The notes: generated from the letters alone by a model not told the origin. A DNA stretch of 36,419 nucleotides from Boothiomyces macroporosus (GCA_027604185.1 JADGKB010000123.1:1-36419); one strand, 5' to 3'; counted from the stretch's first letter, positions 23,701 through 33,259 are shown. Translations and numbers: made by a program.

Positions 23701-25114
23701 ACCAATCGGCCCTTCTTAGCCTGTTAATTTTGTCTGTGTCAATTCGAGAATACTTTTAGAGAAGGACTTGTTTGTAGCACCAGATATTGTCGCCATTGAA
23801 ATTACTGACGTATCCAACCCCAAACTTCCACCGTAACCACCAATTCCATTCCCTATGCCATCGTTATCACTTGGCTCATTAGTTGACGACACTGCGTCAA
23901 AAGGTATCATTGTAAACTCCATGCACTGCTCGTACACTGCATCCATATATTTGTGATCGACTTCATAAGCAAAAGGTCGTCCATCTTCCTGCCCAATTGG
24001 CGTTTCAATCCTCCAGTCATTCACAAGAATTTCAAACTCCACAAAGAAATCCTCGAGTCTTGGTGGCGAAACTGGTGGAGTTTCAATAAATGCATTGCAA
24101 TTTTCATAGTACACAATGTTTTCTTCTAAATTTTGGCCCGGCTTAATCTTGGTGAGCAAAGAATAATCCTTAATAAATTCTATCCTATCGCTATGCATAA
24201 CGTTTTTGCCCTTGATATTATAGATATTCATTTCAGCTTTCTGCCTATTCTGTCTAATAAGCCATCTAATGTAAATTGCTAAATCGGATAATGTATATCT
24301 TGATTTTTCTAGTTCATTGCCTCCAAATTGTTCTAATAATCCAACTTTGGCTGGCTGCTCATTTACAGTTTTTTGTTGCTTCGTTTCTTCTTTTGAGTAA
24401 GCTTTCAAAACCGCCAGCCCATCTCTTTCCTCCCTCATCCTCCTAGCATTTTCCGCCATCTACCTTTAATTAAATATCACTTCATTTTCCATTTTGTTGT
24501 GTTTTTCCGTCGCTACAAAGGATTGTAACCTTTCTAACCTATGTATCGCATCAGAATATTCAACTCTAAGATGTTGTTGCCTGCGTTTAAATATTCCAAG
24601 ATATTTGTTTGCATCAAAAGCCGTTTTACAAAATCTACTCCATCTTGAAACTAGCAGATTGTTTTCCATTAGTATTTCAGTTGCTCTATCTTTGAAAAAG
24701 CTAATCAATATTTTGATTAACCGTTCTCCTTCGTACAGATTCTCTACATGCCAACAAGTTTGTATTTCTTTTAAAATCGCTTCACTCCAGTTCTTTTTCC
24801 TCACCGGTGCATCTATTTGAATGATCGATTCCACTAAATCTTTCCTGTCGGATTTATAGTTGTGGAAATGAGTAAGTGGCGGGATAGTCGGCAACTTTGG
24901 TCTCTTGTCTCCTGGAGATTGAAACTCTTTTGTCCTACCATCAAGGATAATTTTTATGTCTTCCAATAACTAGGTTAATGATAATTACAGCTTCCATTTG
25001 ATTATCTAGAACGGGTAGTGGTTCAGGGTCAGCAAACTCTTTGTATATATCAGGAATATCTGTTGATACTCTTGGAGCCTCTTTCGTTTCTCCTTTTTCT
25101 GATTCCTCCTCCAT
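17746..25114 (-). CDS. Very large coiled-coil protein, resembles the CCDC162 family
   Basis: One continuous gene. Thirteen introns (19-22 nt) join fourteen long open blocks into 2368 codons from ATG 25112-25114 to TAA at 17746. Blocks include a charged N-terminus (MEEESEKGETKEAPRV), alpha-helical regions, and a segment with VFGEAQLFNFNFCNFPN and IHEWYIWSNL. The last ~550 residues are heptad-like coiled coil (MEIELVELRKNKKVDEKRIR; ERIEELEAENRALRRKL), then a Ser/Pro-rich basic tail (SKSPSRIPSAHSS). Size and central helices recall CCDC162, a poorly characterised family I associate from memory with ciliated organisms. I hold this weakly; another large flagellar or cytoskeletal coiled-coil protein is possible. 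Unusual 5' splice sites occur (GTGATA, GTTATC, GTTAAT). Codon 1316 is an in-frame TGA. Confidence 0.7.
21024..21026 (-). other. In-frame TGA inside the large coiled-coil gene
   Basis: Using a 22-nt intron beginning GTTAATAATG, the frame reads PFRLLLQQPASIDLIRS-TGA-KNRICSILFRFQVVF and continues without further shifts. An alternative 20-nt splice two bases earlier avoids this TGA but then needs a one-base insertion (for example in the run of six A on the coding strand just after it) to regain frame. Either way the reference sequence carries one disabling change here. Confidence 0.65.
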
Positions 25115-25217
25115 TTGTTGTTTGAACGCGTAAGAAAAAAGTTAACCTTAATTACCACACCTATGCTTAACCTTATGTCATGTGATTAGAATATAAAGCA
25201 GAAAAATTCAAACACTT
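25115..25217. promoter_or_regulatory. Divergent upstream region between the large coiled-coil gene and a small ORF
   Basis: A 103-bp AT-rich gap lies between divergent starts. The sequence TATAAA (25191-25196) sits about 22 bases before the rightward ATG and could be a TATA element. Confidence 0.35.
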
Positions 25218-25489
25218 ATGCTTGTTTACAAACACTATATAATTCTACCAAGTGTAAAGGGAGAGTGAGATTGGTTCTAACTAGATTACCTAATCAGAAT
25301 CAGGTGATTGGCACACTATTCTGTAATGGATACATGTCAGGAACAGCCGTCATTAATCAAACCAAAATCAAATTCGTTTTCAAAAAGTTTCGTTACAATG
25401 ACCAGGTAAGTGCAATCCAAGAGTTTAATATTTACGACAAGAATGGAACCAAAATGACGTTGATAAAGTTCAATTGTGCATTGGAATAA
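25218..25489 (+). CDS. Small unknown protein, 83 aa, one 20-nt intron
   Basis: ATG 25218 starts MLVYKHYIILPSVKGE. A 20-nt intron at 25265-25284 (GTGAGATTGG…CTAACTAG) joins it to LPNQNQVIGTLFCNGYMSGT and NQTKIKFVFKKFRY, ending in FNIYDKNGTKMTLIKFNCAL. The two exons total 252 bases. Alternating hydrophobic residues suggest a small all-beta domain; there are no membrane segments. I do not recognise the family. AATAAA contains the whole stop codon. It lies 48 bp upstream of another small unknown gene on the same strand. Confidence 0.6.
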
Positions 25490-25490
25490 A
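25485..25490 (+). terminator. AATAAA containing the stop of the 83-aa gene
   Basis: The sequence GGAATAAAAGC holds the complete TAA stop (25487-25489) inside the hexamer. Confidence 0.55.
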
Positions 25491-25537
25491 AGCTTAACTT
25501 TATTTTGGTATAATACCGTAGAGATTTTTCTACTTGA

Positions 25538-25933
25538 ATGTCTTCAGATTCACTCTCGCCCGAATTAGGAAAGGTTGGTGACTATTCCAAGTATGTGTTT
25601 TCAATTCAAGATTCTGATTACTCACAACTGTTTCTGAACGGTTGCAAGTCACAAATCGTCAAAGCAGAGACAGCGACCCTCGAGATTAACAATTCAGAGC
25701 TTGTTCAGAATAGCACCTCATTGCTGGCAAAAGAGCGGTCTAGTTTGGTGAAGGGATTTAAAAAGCCTGATTCTAGTAATCAAGAACGTGTGATAGAATT
25801 GCTTGAGAAGATTGCGGATCAAAATGAAATGATTCTCAAATTACTGAAACCAAATGAATTGCAAGACAAATTAACGTCGATGGACAATACCCTGGTAGAT
25901 TATTTCATTCCAAGGAAAAAGAATAAAAAGTAA
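25538..25933 (+). CDS. Unknown 131-aa protein with a C-terminal PIP-box-like motif
   Basis: Intronless ORF starting MSSDSLSPELGKVGDYSKYV. It has an acidic and polar first half, a short helical segment (RVIELLEKIADQNEMILKLL), and a basic end SMDNTLVDYFIPRKKNKK. The tail resembles the C-terminal PCNA-binding motifs of replication proteins such as Pol32 (TL..FF followed by a basic tail), but the usual glutamine is replaced by Asp or Asn, so PCNA binding is only suggested. No family is recognised. The stop lies four bases from the stop of the convergent RhoGAP gene. Confidence 0.6.
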   Translation: MSSDSLSPELGKVGDYSKYVFSIQDSDYSQLFLNGCKSQIVKAETATLEINNSELVQNSTSLLAKERSSLVKGFKKPDSSNQERVIELLEKIADQNEMILKLLKPNELQDKLTSMDNTLVDYFIPRKKNKK

Positions 25934-25937
25934 TTCG

Positions 25938-26992
25938 TCAAAACAAGGTATTATATTCTTCAATCATATACTGAACTATTACAGAATACTCTTCGTACTT
26001 GCTGACATCTTCAAGAAAGTTCATTGTCCATACTATAGCCAAATTACTTGCAGTCATCAATGTAACTTTTTCATTGTGGACCATATGCAACAATTCAAAC
26101 AAGTACCTCCACAATTTCTGGTCGACTTTGGATAATATTTCACCAACAAACTCTTTAGATTTTGGTTTAATTTCACACGGAAAGATTGATTCCTTGGATT
26201 CTCTAAAATACTGTTTTAATAGAGAGCAACAACCGTGGACACCCAATTGCTTCAAGTTAATCCTGGCGTTTAAATGCAGCCTTTTTATAGATTGATCCAT
26301 AATGTGCTTGTTTCCAGGTATTCTAAACAGTCCCTCAGTCTTGATATTTTCCTTGATGTAGTCACCCAATAAATAGACTATACGAGAAGAATTGGGTTGA
26401 TAAAGTGGAGGTAATGGTTCTTGATCTATTATCTCATTTGGGATATTGAAATGCTCCAAATTCAGCTTTGACTCTGATAAGGTAGTCACCCACTCCAACT
26501 TTCTGCTAAACTTTGGACTTGTTAGTGTGGGAGTACCTTAGAATGAATCCCATTGTTTGGAATACCATTTTTGCCCATGAATTTGGATACACCACAACCA
26601 GCTTTTTCAAATTCTTGCGTATTCTATATTAGCATCAAGTACTTGAAATTTAGCTTGTAGTAGGCAGCCAGTAGCCAGTTCAACGGCATATTTTTTGATG
26701 AGCAAAAGAATATAATAGTGTATTGTGAAAAAGACAGTTGCTCCAGCTTGGATATTATTAGTGGTAGTATCTTGTCGTGTTGGGCAGGAAAGAAGCAGGA
26801 ATAGAATGAGAATATAGGGAGGTTGTCGTCATCTAAACCGGAATTTACCAGTAGCTTCTGATTTAGTAATTCTTCGTTTTCTTCCTCTTCCTGTGTCATG
26901 AGAGCTGAGTAAACAATTCCAGGGGCGGAACTCGAAGCAAACACCAAAGGAAAAGATACAGACGACAGTTGGAAGAAACAGCTTTGAAACAT
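25938..26992 (-). CDS. Sec14/BCH-domain RhoGAP (ARHGAP1-like)
   Basis: It should stimulate GTP hydrolysis by a Rho-family GTPase. The N-terminal half carries a CRAL-TRIO/BCH fold seen as SQYTIIFFCSSKNMPLNWLL, KIRKNLKKLVVVYPNSWAKM and SPKFSRKLEWVTTLSE. The C-terminal half is a RhoGAP domain with the arginine finger in TEGLFRIPGN and the supporting segments LLKQYFRES and MTASNLAIVWTMNF. Introns are 19 and 19 nt; spliced length is 338 aa. ATG 26990-26992 is used; a second in-frame ATG at MTQEEEEN could be the real start, since the residues before it are hydrophobic and atypical. The Sec14-RhoGAP fusion is the arrangement of animal p50RhoGAP. Confidence 0.82.
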
Positions 26993-27054
26993 GAGCTCTG
27001 CAGTGTATAACTGCTAAAAGTTTAAATATTAAAATAATTTATTTACAATTTAAA

Positions 27055-28011
27055 TTACTGGGCCATGACTGTTTGTTGAGTTGCAACGGCAGCCAAGGTT
27101 TGAAGCGACATTATAGGAGAGACATTTTTGCTTTCGTTAGCAGACACTGGAGTAGAAGGCGCTGGAGTAGCAAGTTGCTCTTGCTCGTCTTGGGACTTCT
27201 TTATGCGTCTATATCTCTTTTCGCATTGTCGTTGGTTTCTTCCAGGAACTCTGGCAGCAATTAGAGGCCATCTAGGTCCTAATTCTTTGTAAGCTTTAAG
27301 TAGCTGCAAATCTTCATCTTCCGACCACAATCCTCTTCTAGAGGAGTCGTTTTCGACTGGTTCTTCAGTTTGTACAAATTCGGTGTTACCGTTAATCTTT
27401 TCTGGATCAACATCTTTAGCACAGGGACGCTTGGAGAGTACTCTGTACCAATGCTCTTTGCATTGTCTTCGGTTTCCTACAATTAAACTAGAATTACTCC
27501 CTTCAATCTCCTCGGCGATTTTTGACCATTGCGCACCTAGTCTTTTAACACATGCGAGCAGCATGCTATCTTCTTCGACAGTCCAAGGTCTGATTGTACC
27601 CTTTTTCCACCCAAATGAGACACCAGTGGTCGGTTGCTCAAACATGGAATGTCTTCTCATTCCAATTACTGGGTTGACTGTTGGAGGGTGGTTTGGTTGT
27701 AGCTCAGACTGGTTCCATTGCCAAGTTCGGAGTTCCTTTCCGTCGTCTAAACTGAAAGCTCTTGGGCGTTTTGCTGGATTGTCGTCGAAATCAGAGCAGA
27801 GAAACTCATGAACGAGACTGCGTCTTCTCTTTCCGTTTCGTTGATTCAAGTGCTGTGGGAAATCTTGTCTTGATCGGCATAAATCCAAAATACTGTCCAG
27901 TTTAGGAAGCTTGAACTCACTGTTTTTCACAGTGGGGACATGATATGGATCTTTGTTAAAATTAAAAATACCTGTTGGTTGAACGTTTGGCTCCAAGAGT
28001 ACAGGTAACAT
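27055..28011 (-). CDS. Two-repeat MYB/SANT DNA-binding protein
   Basis: Intronless, 318 aa. The first repeat is PWTVEEDSMLLACVKRLGAQ to RRQCKEHWYRVLSKR (~145-197); the second is GLWSEDEDLQLLKAYKELGP to QRQCEKRYRRIKK (~230-275). Each has the spaced tryptophans of MYB repeats and a QC.....Y/W recognition-helix pattern. The N-terminus has basic runs (GKRRRSL, AKRPRAFSL) that could be nuclear localisation signals. The C-terminus is Ser/Thr/Pro and Gln rich, like an activation region. Likely a transcription factor; the target is unknown. An AATAAA lies 12 bases after the stop. Confidence 0.82.
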   Translation of the reverse strand: MLPVLLEPNVQPTGIFNFNKDPYHVPTVKNSEFKLPKLDSILDLCRSRQDFPQHLNQRNGKRRRSLVHEFLCSDFDDNPAKRPRAFSLDDGKELRTWQWNQSELQPNHPPTVNPVIGMRRHSMFEQPTTGVSFGWKKGTIRPWTVEEDSMLLACVKRLGAQWSKIAEEIEGSNSSLIVGNRRQCKEHWYRVLSKRPCAKDVDPEKINGNTEFVQTEEPVENDSSRRGLWSEDEDLQLLKAYKELGPRWPLIAARVPGRNQRQCEKRYRRIKKSQDEQEQLATPAPSTPVSANESKNVSPIMSLQTLAAVATQQTVMAQ

Positions 28012-29179
28012 TTTTTAATTTTCTGAGCGATTGATTAATTTATATACTGCCACCAAAATGGCTCTGACAGGCGTAAATGGGGGGTCATTAATGGCTTGTG
28101 GAGGTGTGAAAATAGGGATGGTGGTCAAGACGACTGTTTCATAAGAAGCCCAAAAAACCATGCAGTGATTCAGATGCGAAAAGCATTATGGCATTTCTTT
28201 ATTGTTTATATCGACTACTTGGCTTCCTACTGCTTGAGGAAGGTTACACCAGATTTTGCGGAGAGTGTGAAAATTGATTCTGTGGGGGGCACAATGGATC
28301 GTGACAGAACCATGTTGAGTTCTGATCAATGAGAGATGAAACATGAGTAATCGAAGGTTAGAAACAAGAATAATAATCTTATTAATCGTGGTCCGTTTGT
28401 TATCTGCAAAAGTCGTCGATGATGGTTGCCAGATTTTATTGATGGTATTCCAGTTGCACCAGAATGGTCAATCTCCAAAAATCATCTGTTGCTGCCCCAG
28501 TGAACTAGGTTGGACACCTCCATTAAAGTTAATATAAAACTGATATATAATTAGCGAATCAATTGTTTTGTAATGAGGTCACCTTGGATACGCGGGCTTA
28601 CTAAATGGCGTAGTGACTTAATCGCCCACCCAGATTCCCTTAAAAAACCAGCAAGTAATAGCAACATTATATATCGTGAGAACTGAGGGTGGTAAAGAAT
28701 CTAAAGGATATTTGTTCAAGCTGCTGAATCAGATATCTTTCTGTACACAAGAAGTCACCTATTCTACTTGGCTCATAAATGTATTCAAGCACTTGGAAAC
28801 AATTAGCATGAACAAGCCTTCTTTACAGAAAGAGAAGTAATGGATTTCGCCGCCCACTGGGTTTTGGACATTGACTTTAATGCTCTCAGCTCCCAGAACT
28901 TTGAAGAATTATGCCAAACGAGAATAGAAAGTTGAGGTGTTTGTAGTTTCATCTACCGGGTTGCTTGATCTATGCTACCTCACTTGCAAGGGAGCTCCGT
29001 TTGTGATCATTTTGAGGGTTGAAATAAATTGAATTGGAGGAAACCATTCTCTCCTTAAAAGTAACACCAATCGAAATTGCACGTCTCAGTGGATTTACTA
29101 GGTTGGTAATCAGTCGAGAGTGATGAATCACCACCCTCATTTTTCACTTTAAAGTTGGGTGAAAAAAATTAAACTCAAA
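28012..29179. other. 1.2-kb region with no recognised gene
   Basis: The window's largest stretch without a recognisable product. Several plus-strand frames are open: about 28096-28332, an ATG ORF at 28343-28537, and two overlapping frames across about 28640-28925. One of these reads FFTEREVMDFAAHWVLDID (to TGA near 28934) but has an in-frame TAG at about 28805. Another sequence with protein-like composition (PDFIDGIPVAPEWSISKNHL) lies in a second frame around 28430-28495. This may be an unrecognised small gene, a decaying gene, or chance. The right end must contain the ILV1 promoter. Confidence 0.4.
28573..28840 (+). CDS. Possible 74-aa ORF with two ~21-nt introns
   Basis: A speculative model. 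ATG 28573 (MRSPWIRGLTKWR), intron 28613-28633 (21 nt, GTGACTTAATC…CAG), a short exon (NSLKKPASNSNIIY), intron 28676-28697 (22 nt), and an exon ending NKPSLQKEK with TAA 28838-28840. The spliced length is a multiple of three. Both introns start GTGA rather than the common GTAA/GTAT, the second lacks a good branch point, and no family is recognised. Confidence 0.2.
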
Positions 29180-30875
29180 ATGACAGCTGAAAAATCCATT
29201 TTCAAAAACCCAAACGCAGGAAAGGCCTTGGACGAATCAGAAATAGATTATCTCAAGCTGGTACTAACAGCCAGAGTGTACGACGTCTGTATTGAAACCC
29301 CATTGCAAAAAGCACTTGGGTTGAGTTCAAGACTACGCAACACCATTCTGCTAAAAAGGGAAGATTTGCAGCCTGTATTTTCATTCAAATGCAGAGGAGC
29401 TTACAACAAAATGGCTCACTTGAATGAAAATGAAAGGAGAAATGGAGTTATTGCTTGTTCAGCGGGAAATCAGTATATCGATACTAATTCAGTGCGCAAG
29501 GAGTCGCTTTAGCTGCATCAAAGCTGGGAATACAATCCACTATAGTGATGCCTTCAATGGCACCGCCAATTAAGTGGAAGAATGTCCAAAGACTTGGGGG
29601 ATCTGTTTTACTCCATGGAAATGATTTCCAAGAATCAAAGGATGAGAGTGAAAGACTGTGCAAAGTGATTCCTGTATAATATTAGATTAAAGGGTTGACA
29701 AATATCCCACCTTATGACGATCCTCTTGTAATTGCAGGTCAAGGAACCATTGGGGTAGAAATTCTACGACAGTATATTACGACTTATATAGATATGATGC
29801 ATCCAAAATTGATGCAATCTTTGTATGTGTTGGAGGCGGTGGTTTAATTGCTGGAATTGCTGCATATGTAAAGAAGCTGTATCCAAACATCAAGATTATT
29901 GGTGTTGAAACATTTGACGCCAATGCAATGACAGAATCATTATTAGCCGAAAAAAGAGTTAATCTTGAACAAGTTGGGTTATTTGCTGATGGGGCTGCGG
30001 TTAGAAATATTGGGGAAGAGCCATTTAGAATTGCTACTTCTTTGGTTGATGAAATGGTTTTGGTTGACACCGACGAGCTGTGCGCAGCAATTAAAGATGT
30101 ATTTGAAGACACTAGAGCAATATTAGAGCCTGCAGGTGCTCTTGCAGTTGCTGGAGTGAAAAAGTATGTCCAGCTGAACAATATTACCGGTGGAACTTTT
30201 GTCACTACTTGCAGGTAACTGAACTTGATGGTAGCGGTGCGAATATGAATTTTGATAGACTTAGATTTGTGGCAGAAAGAGCCGATCTTGGTGAGAATAC
30301 CGAAGCATTAATCAGTGTAATAATCGCAGAGAAACCAAGCAGTTTCCTTCAATTATACGAATGCGTCTATCCAAGATCCGTCACAGAATTTGCATATAGA
30401 TATGGAGACAAAGAAAACGCTCATATTTTCATGTCACTCAATTTAAAAGACAGACATAGAGAACTGCCAGAAGTATTCCAAAAACTAGCAGATAAAGGCA
30501 TGAAAGCAATTGACGCTAGCCATAACGAAATGGCAAAAGCTCATGCTAGATATTTAATTGGCGGAAGAAAAGAAGTAAATTCATTTTAATTAAGGTACCT
30601 GATGAAAAGCTATTTCGATTTGCATTCCCAGAACGACCAGGAGCACTAGCGCACTTTTTAAAATCCTTGAACAATCCCAAATGGAATGGTATCTGTTATT
30701 AATATCAGTTTCGTTGTTCCATTATCGAAATGATGGAGGTGATGTTGGCAAAGTCATGGTTGGAATTCAAGTGCCTGCAGAAACATCTGCTGAGTTTGCA
30801 ACTTTTTTGAGCGAACTCAAGTATCCTTTCGTTGAAGAAACAGACAATATTGTCTATCAACAGTTCTTGAAATAA
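29180..30875 (+). CDS. ILV1: Biosynthetic threonine deaminase
   Basis: PLP enzyme converting threonine to 2-oxobutanoate, the first step of isoleucine synthesis. [12 protein letters not shown] carries the PLP lysine (K70), [13 protein letters not shown] is the phosphate-binding glycine loop, and the C-terminal ~170 residues hold the regulatory ACT-like domains ([40 protein letters not shown]). Introns: 29473-29492 (20 nt), 29665-29685 (21), 29772-29791 (20), 30215-30234 (20), 30574-30593 (20), 30689-30708 (20). Spliced length is 524 aa. The start ATG 29180 gives [20 protein letters not shown], which lacks an obvious mitochondrial presequence although the yeast enzyme is mitochondrial. AATAAA contains the stop. 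Confidence 0.95.
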
Positions 30876-30876
30876 A
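30871..30876 (+). terminator. AATAAA containing the ILV1 stop
   Basis: TTGAAATAAACC holds the complete TAA stop (30873-30875) within the hexamer. The 253-bp A-rich gap to the RPL26 stop contains no gene. Confidence 0.55.
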
Positions 30877-31128
30877 CCAATTTCAGACTTCTAGTAATTG
30901 AAGCATCCCCAACTCATCACAATGCTAATCGACTCTATTTCAATTGACAAACAAGTGAATGGAAACTGAATCAATTAGACATTTGAAAACAAAACAAACC
31001 AAAAACTTCAAAAAAATTAAACTTGAAGAGTTTGGTCCAATTAAGGACTAGGCTTGCACAAGCAAAACCTGCTCGAATTCAAGTTTTAATAATGTAATAT
31101 ATTAACACCTATAAATCTTGAATATTGT

Positions 31129-31518
31129 TTAACCAACAATCTTGTGCTTGACTTTGCGTTCCAACAAAGCTTTGCGGTCCTTGTCAAGCTTGAGCTTGGT
31201 GATGACGACCTTGGAAGCATCAATTGGAACTGGGACGGAAGCTCCGTTAACCTTTTCACGGTTAATCTTTTCGACGTGGATAACAAACTTGCGTCTGTAA
31301 ACAGCGGTGACTTTTCCAGTGTGTCCTTTGTGAGCACCACGAACAATTTCTACTTCGTCGTCTTGACGAATTGGCATGCTCTTTACCTTGTATTGTTTGT
31401 GGAGAGCCTTGGACAAGTTGGAGGACATGATCTTGCGACGAATGTTGGATGGAGCAGTGAAGTGAGCCTTTCTGCTTTTTCTTGATGATGATGATACTGC
31501 AGCTGATTGTTTGGCCAT
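31129..31518 (-). CDS. RPL26: 60S ribosomal protein L26 (uL24)
   Basis: Structural protein of the large ribosomal subunit near the exit tunnel. Intronless, 129 aa. Conserved run: [39 protein letters not shown], then a KOW-type segment [20 protein letters not shown], and [20 protein letters not shown] 31516-31518 ([12 protein letters not shown]) is chosen because it gives the family's usual N-terminus; the frame is open further upstream but non-conserved there. It is a rare intronless gene here. Confidence 0.95.
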   Translation of the reverse strand: MAKQSAAVSSSSRKSRKAHFTAPSNIRRKIMSSNLSKALHKQYKVKSMPIRQDDEVEIVRGAHKGHTGKVTAVYRRKFVIHVEKINREKVNGASVPVPIDASKVVITKLKLDKDRKALLERKVKHKIVG

Positions 31519-31649
31519 TTCAAAAAGTAAAGAACTATCCAACAAAAAAAAGCTCAAGAATTCACACATGCGCCACTTTAGATGATTGGCTGTGAAATTT
31601 TCCGAAGTCAAAACTAAACATTGAATAGAGGTTTAAACACAGTACGCCA

Positions 31650-31655
31650 TTTATT
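31650..31655 (-). terminator. AATAAA containing the ARC1 stop
   Basis: On the minus strand ATCAAATAAATGG encloses the TAA stop in the hexamer. Confidence 0.55.
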
Positions 31656-32877
31656 TGATTGGAGCTCCTTTTACGCTCTTTACTGTAACTATACCGCTTT
31701 TAGATTTTAATAGAGCTTCTTTGCCGTCTAATACAATTGAGGCTTGCAGTTTCTGATTAGTAATCAAGTTTGGTTGCAAGTTTTCCCAAACCTTTTGTTT
31801 AGGCTTCAATTGCTCGTCTGGTTCTCCTTTAGTTAGAAAACAGTCACCTTGGTAGCCGTCAAAGAAGCACTTGTCGCCAGGTTTCGCACCTGCTGGAGGA
31901 ATTAAACATTCGACCGTGTTTCCATCTTTGGATGTTGCACACAATACCATGGCTTGAGATTCAATACCACGCATTTTGGCAGGTTTCAAGTTGCAAAGCA
32001 ATACGACAGATTTGCCATTCAAATCAGCTTCAGTCATGTATTTAACCAAACCACTAACAACAGTTCTTGGTTGATCTTCACCTAGATCAACTTGTTCAAC
32101 ATAGAGAGATTCAGCATCAGGATGGCGTTCAACAGAAGTGATTTTGCCTACTCTGATATCTAATCGACCTGGGTTAAGTCCAGCTGGGGCAGCTGATATT
32201 AATAAAATGTACCTTCTTTCTTTGGATCTCCCTTCTTTTCATCCTTCTTTGATTCTTTAGCTGGAGCCTTTTCTTTTTTATCTTCCTTTTTGTTTTCCGC
32301 TTTACCAGGTTTTGCTTCTTTGACAGGCGCTGCTTTAGGAACAAACGGAACATCCAAGTCAAATTCAGTAATTTCTAATCCAACAGATTCAGCTTTTTCC
32401 GCGACCAAGTGTTGAATCAAATCAAAATAACGAACTACGTTTGGGTTTTCTTTTCTATCTTGTGGTAATAGAGCAACGTTGTACAGGGTTGAATATAATG
32501 CGATATCGGCCAGAGTAAATTGATTTGTAGCAACAAATACTTTTTGTTCCAGTACGGTATTTAATTCACTGAATGCTGCTGTTCTATCAGATTCAAACTT
32601 TTGTTTCCATGTCTTGGCAGAGTCCAAACCCCATTGAAACACTGAAACCTGTTCTTCTTCCGTCTTTCCCAATAGCTCGTTCAGGGATGCTGCCTTTAGC
32701 AAATGCTGTGAGATGGCAAATGAACCAACGATTTGCTGTCCATCAACTATAAGTGAAGATGAATCCTATAGTCAGTTTATAACTTGCATCAACTAGTTTG
32801 AAATTGGCGAATTTCTTGTCGGCAAATGCTCTAGCAATTCGCACTGTTAAATCCTTCTTTGAAATCAACAACGTCAT
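31651..32877 (-). CDS. ARC1: Arc1-like tRNA-synthetase cofactor (GST-C plus EMAPII/OB domain)
   Basis: It likely binds tRNA and tethers aminoacyl-tRNA synthetases, as yeast Arc1 and animal AIMP1 do. The N-terminal ~170 residues form a GST-C-like helical domain (NQFTLADIALYSTLYNVALL). A Lys/Glu-rich linker of ~55 residues (KAENKKEDKKEKAPAKESKK) follows, then a C-terminal EMAPII tRNA-binding domain: LDIRVGKITSVERHPDAESL, RTVVSGLVKYM, CNLKPAKMRGIESQAMVLCA and KVWENLQPNLITN. Introns are 32766-32787 (22 nt, GC-AG) and one 20-nt intron just before AAPAGLNPGRLDIR. Spliced length is 394 aa. A Met- or Tyr-tRNA synthetase appended domain is excluded because no catalytic domain is present. AATAAA contains the stop. 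Confidence 0.9.
32766..32787 (-). other. Putative 22-nt GC-AG intron in ARC1
   Basis: The segment begins GCAAGT, the consensus of GC-AG introns, contains CTGAC near its end and finishes TATAG. Removing it restores frame (…FANFKLVD-DSSSLIVDGQQ). The nearest GT-AG choices are 18 nt, which gives an immediate stop, and 28 nt, which keeps frame but would be a length outlier. Confidence 0.65.
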
Positions 32878-32991
32878 TTGGAGATTGAAAAAAAATCAAA
32901 AAGTAATGGATTGGCTTGAATGGATTACCAAATCGCACTGGCAAGAAGCGTTCGTTAGAGATCGTTTGAAAAGTATCCAAAATTATTACAA

Positions 32992-32997
32992 TTTATT
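32992..32997 (-). terminator. AATAAA overlapping the SmG stop
   Basis: On the minus strand GTTTGAATAAATTG: the hexamer starts on the last base of the TGA stop. Confidence 0.5.
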
Positions 32998-33259
32998 CAA
33001 ACGGAAACTCTCTCAAGAGCTTCCATAATAGTAATAGAATTTCCTCGAATCACGACAGATCCAATCTGCTTGCTTTCTGTATCTGAAATGATCTCGACGG
33101 TATTTTCCAACACAATGTTCATGAACGGATCAAAGCCTCTCAAAACCCCGATTACTCTTCTGTTTCCGTTTAGCTGAAGTGAAAGCTTCTTGTCTAGATA
33201 TCTATCATTAGCTTTGAATACCTCTTCAATTCAGGTGTATGGGTTTTTATGTTTGTCAT
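32997..33259 (-). CDS. SNRPG: Small nuclear ribonucleoprotein SmG
   Basis: Member of the heptameric Sm ring on spliceosomal snRNAs. It has 80 aa after removal of one 20-nt intron and shows the SmG signature: [55 protein letters not shown]. The Sm1 and Sm2 motifs are both complete. It was overlooked by simple ORF scanning because its first exon is short. It is notable here because the spliceosome must recognise ~20-nt introns. The stop TGA is followed at once by AATAAA. Confidence 0.95.

Noticed and set aside
32798..33028. 76-codon plus-strand ORF overlapping ARC1 and SmG
   Set aside because: It runs antisense across the first ARC1 exon and the SmG 3' end, starts inside conserved coding sequence and has no recognisable product.
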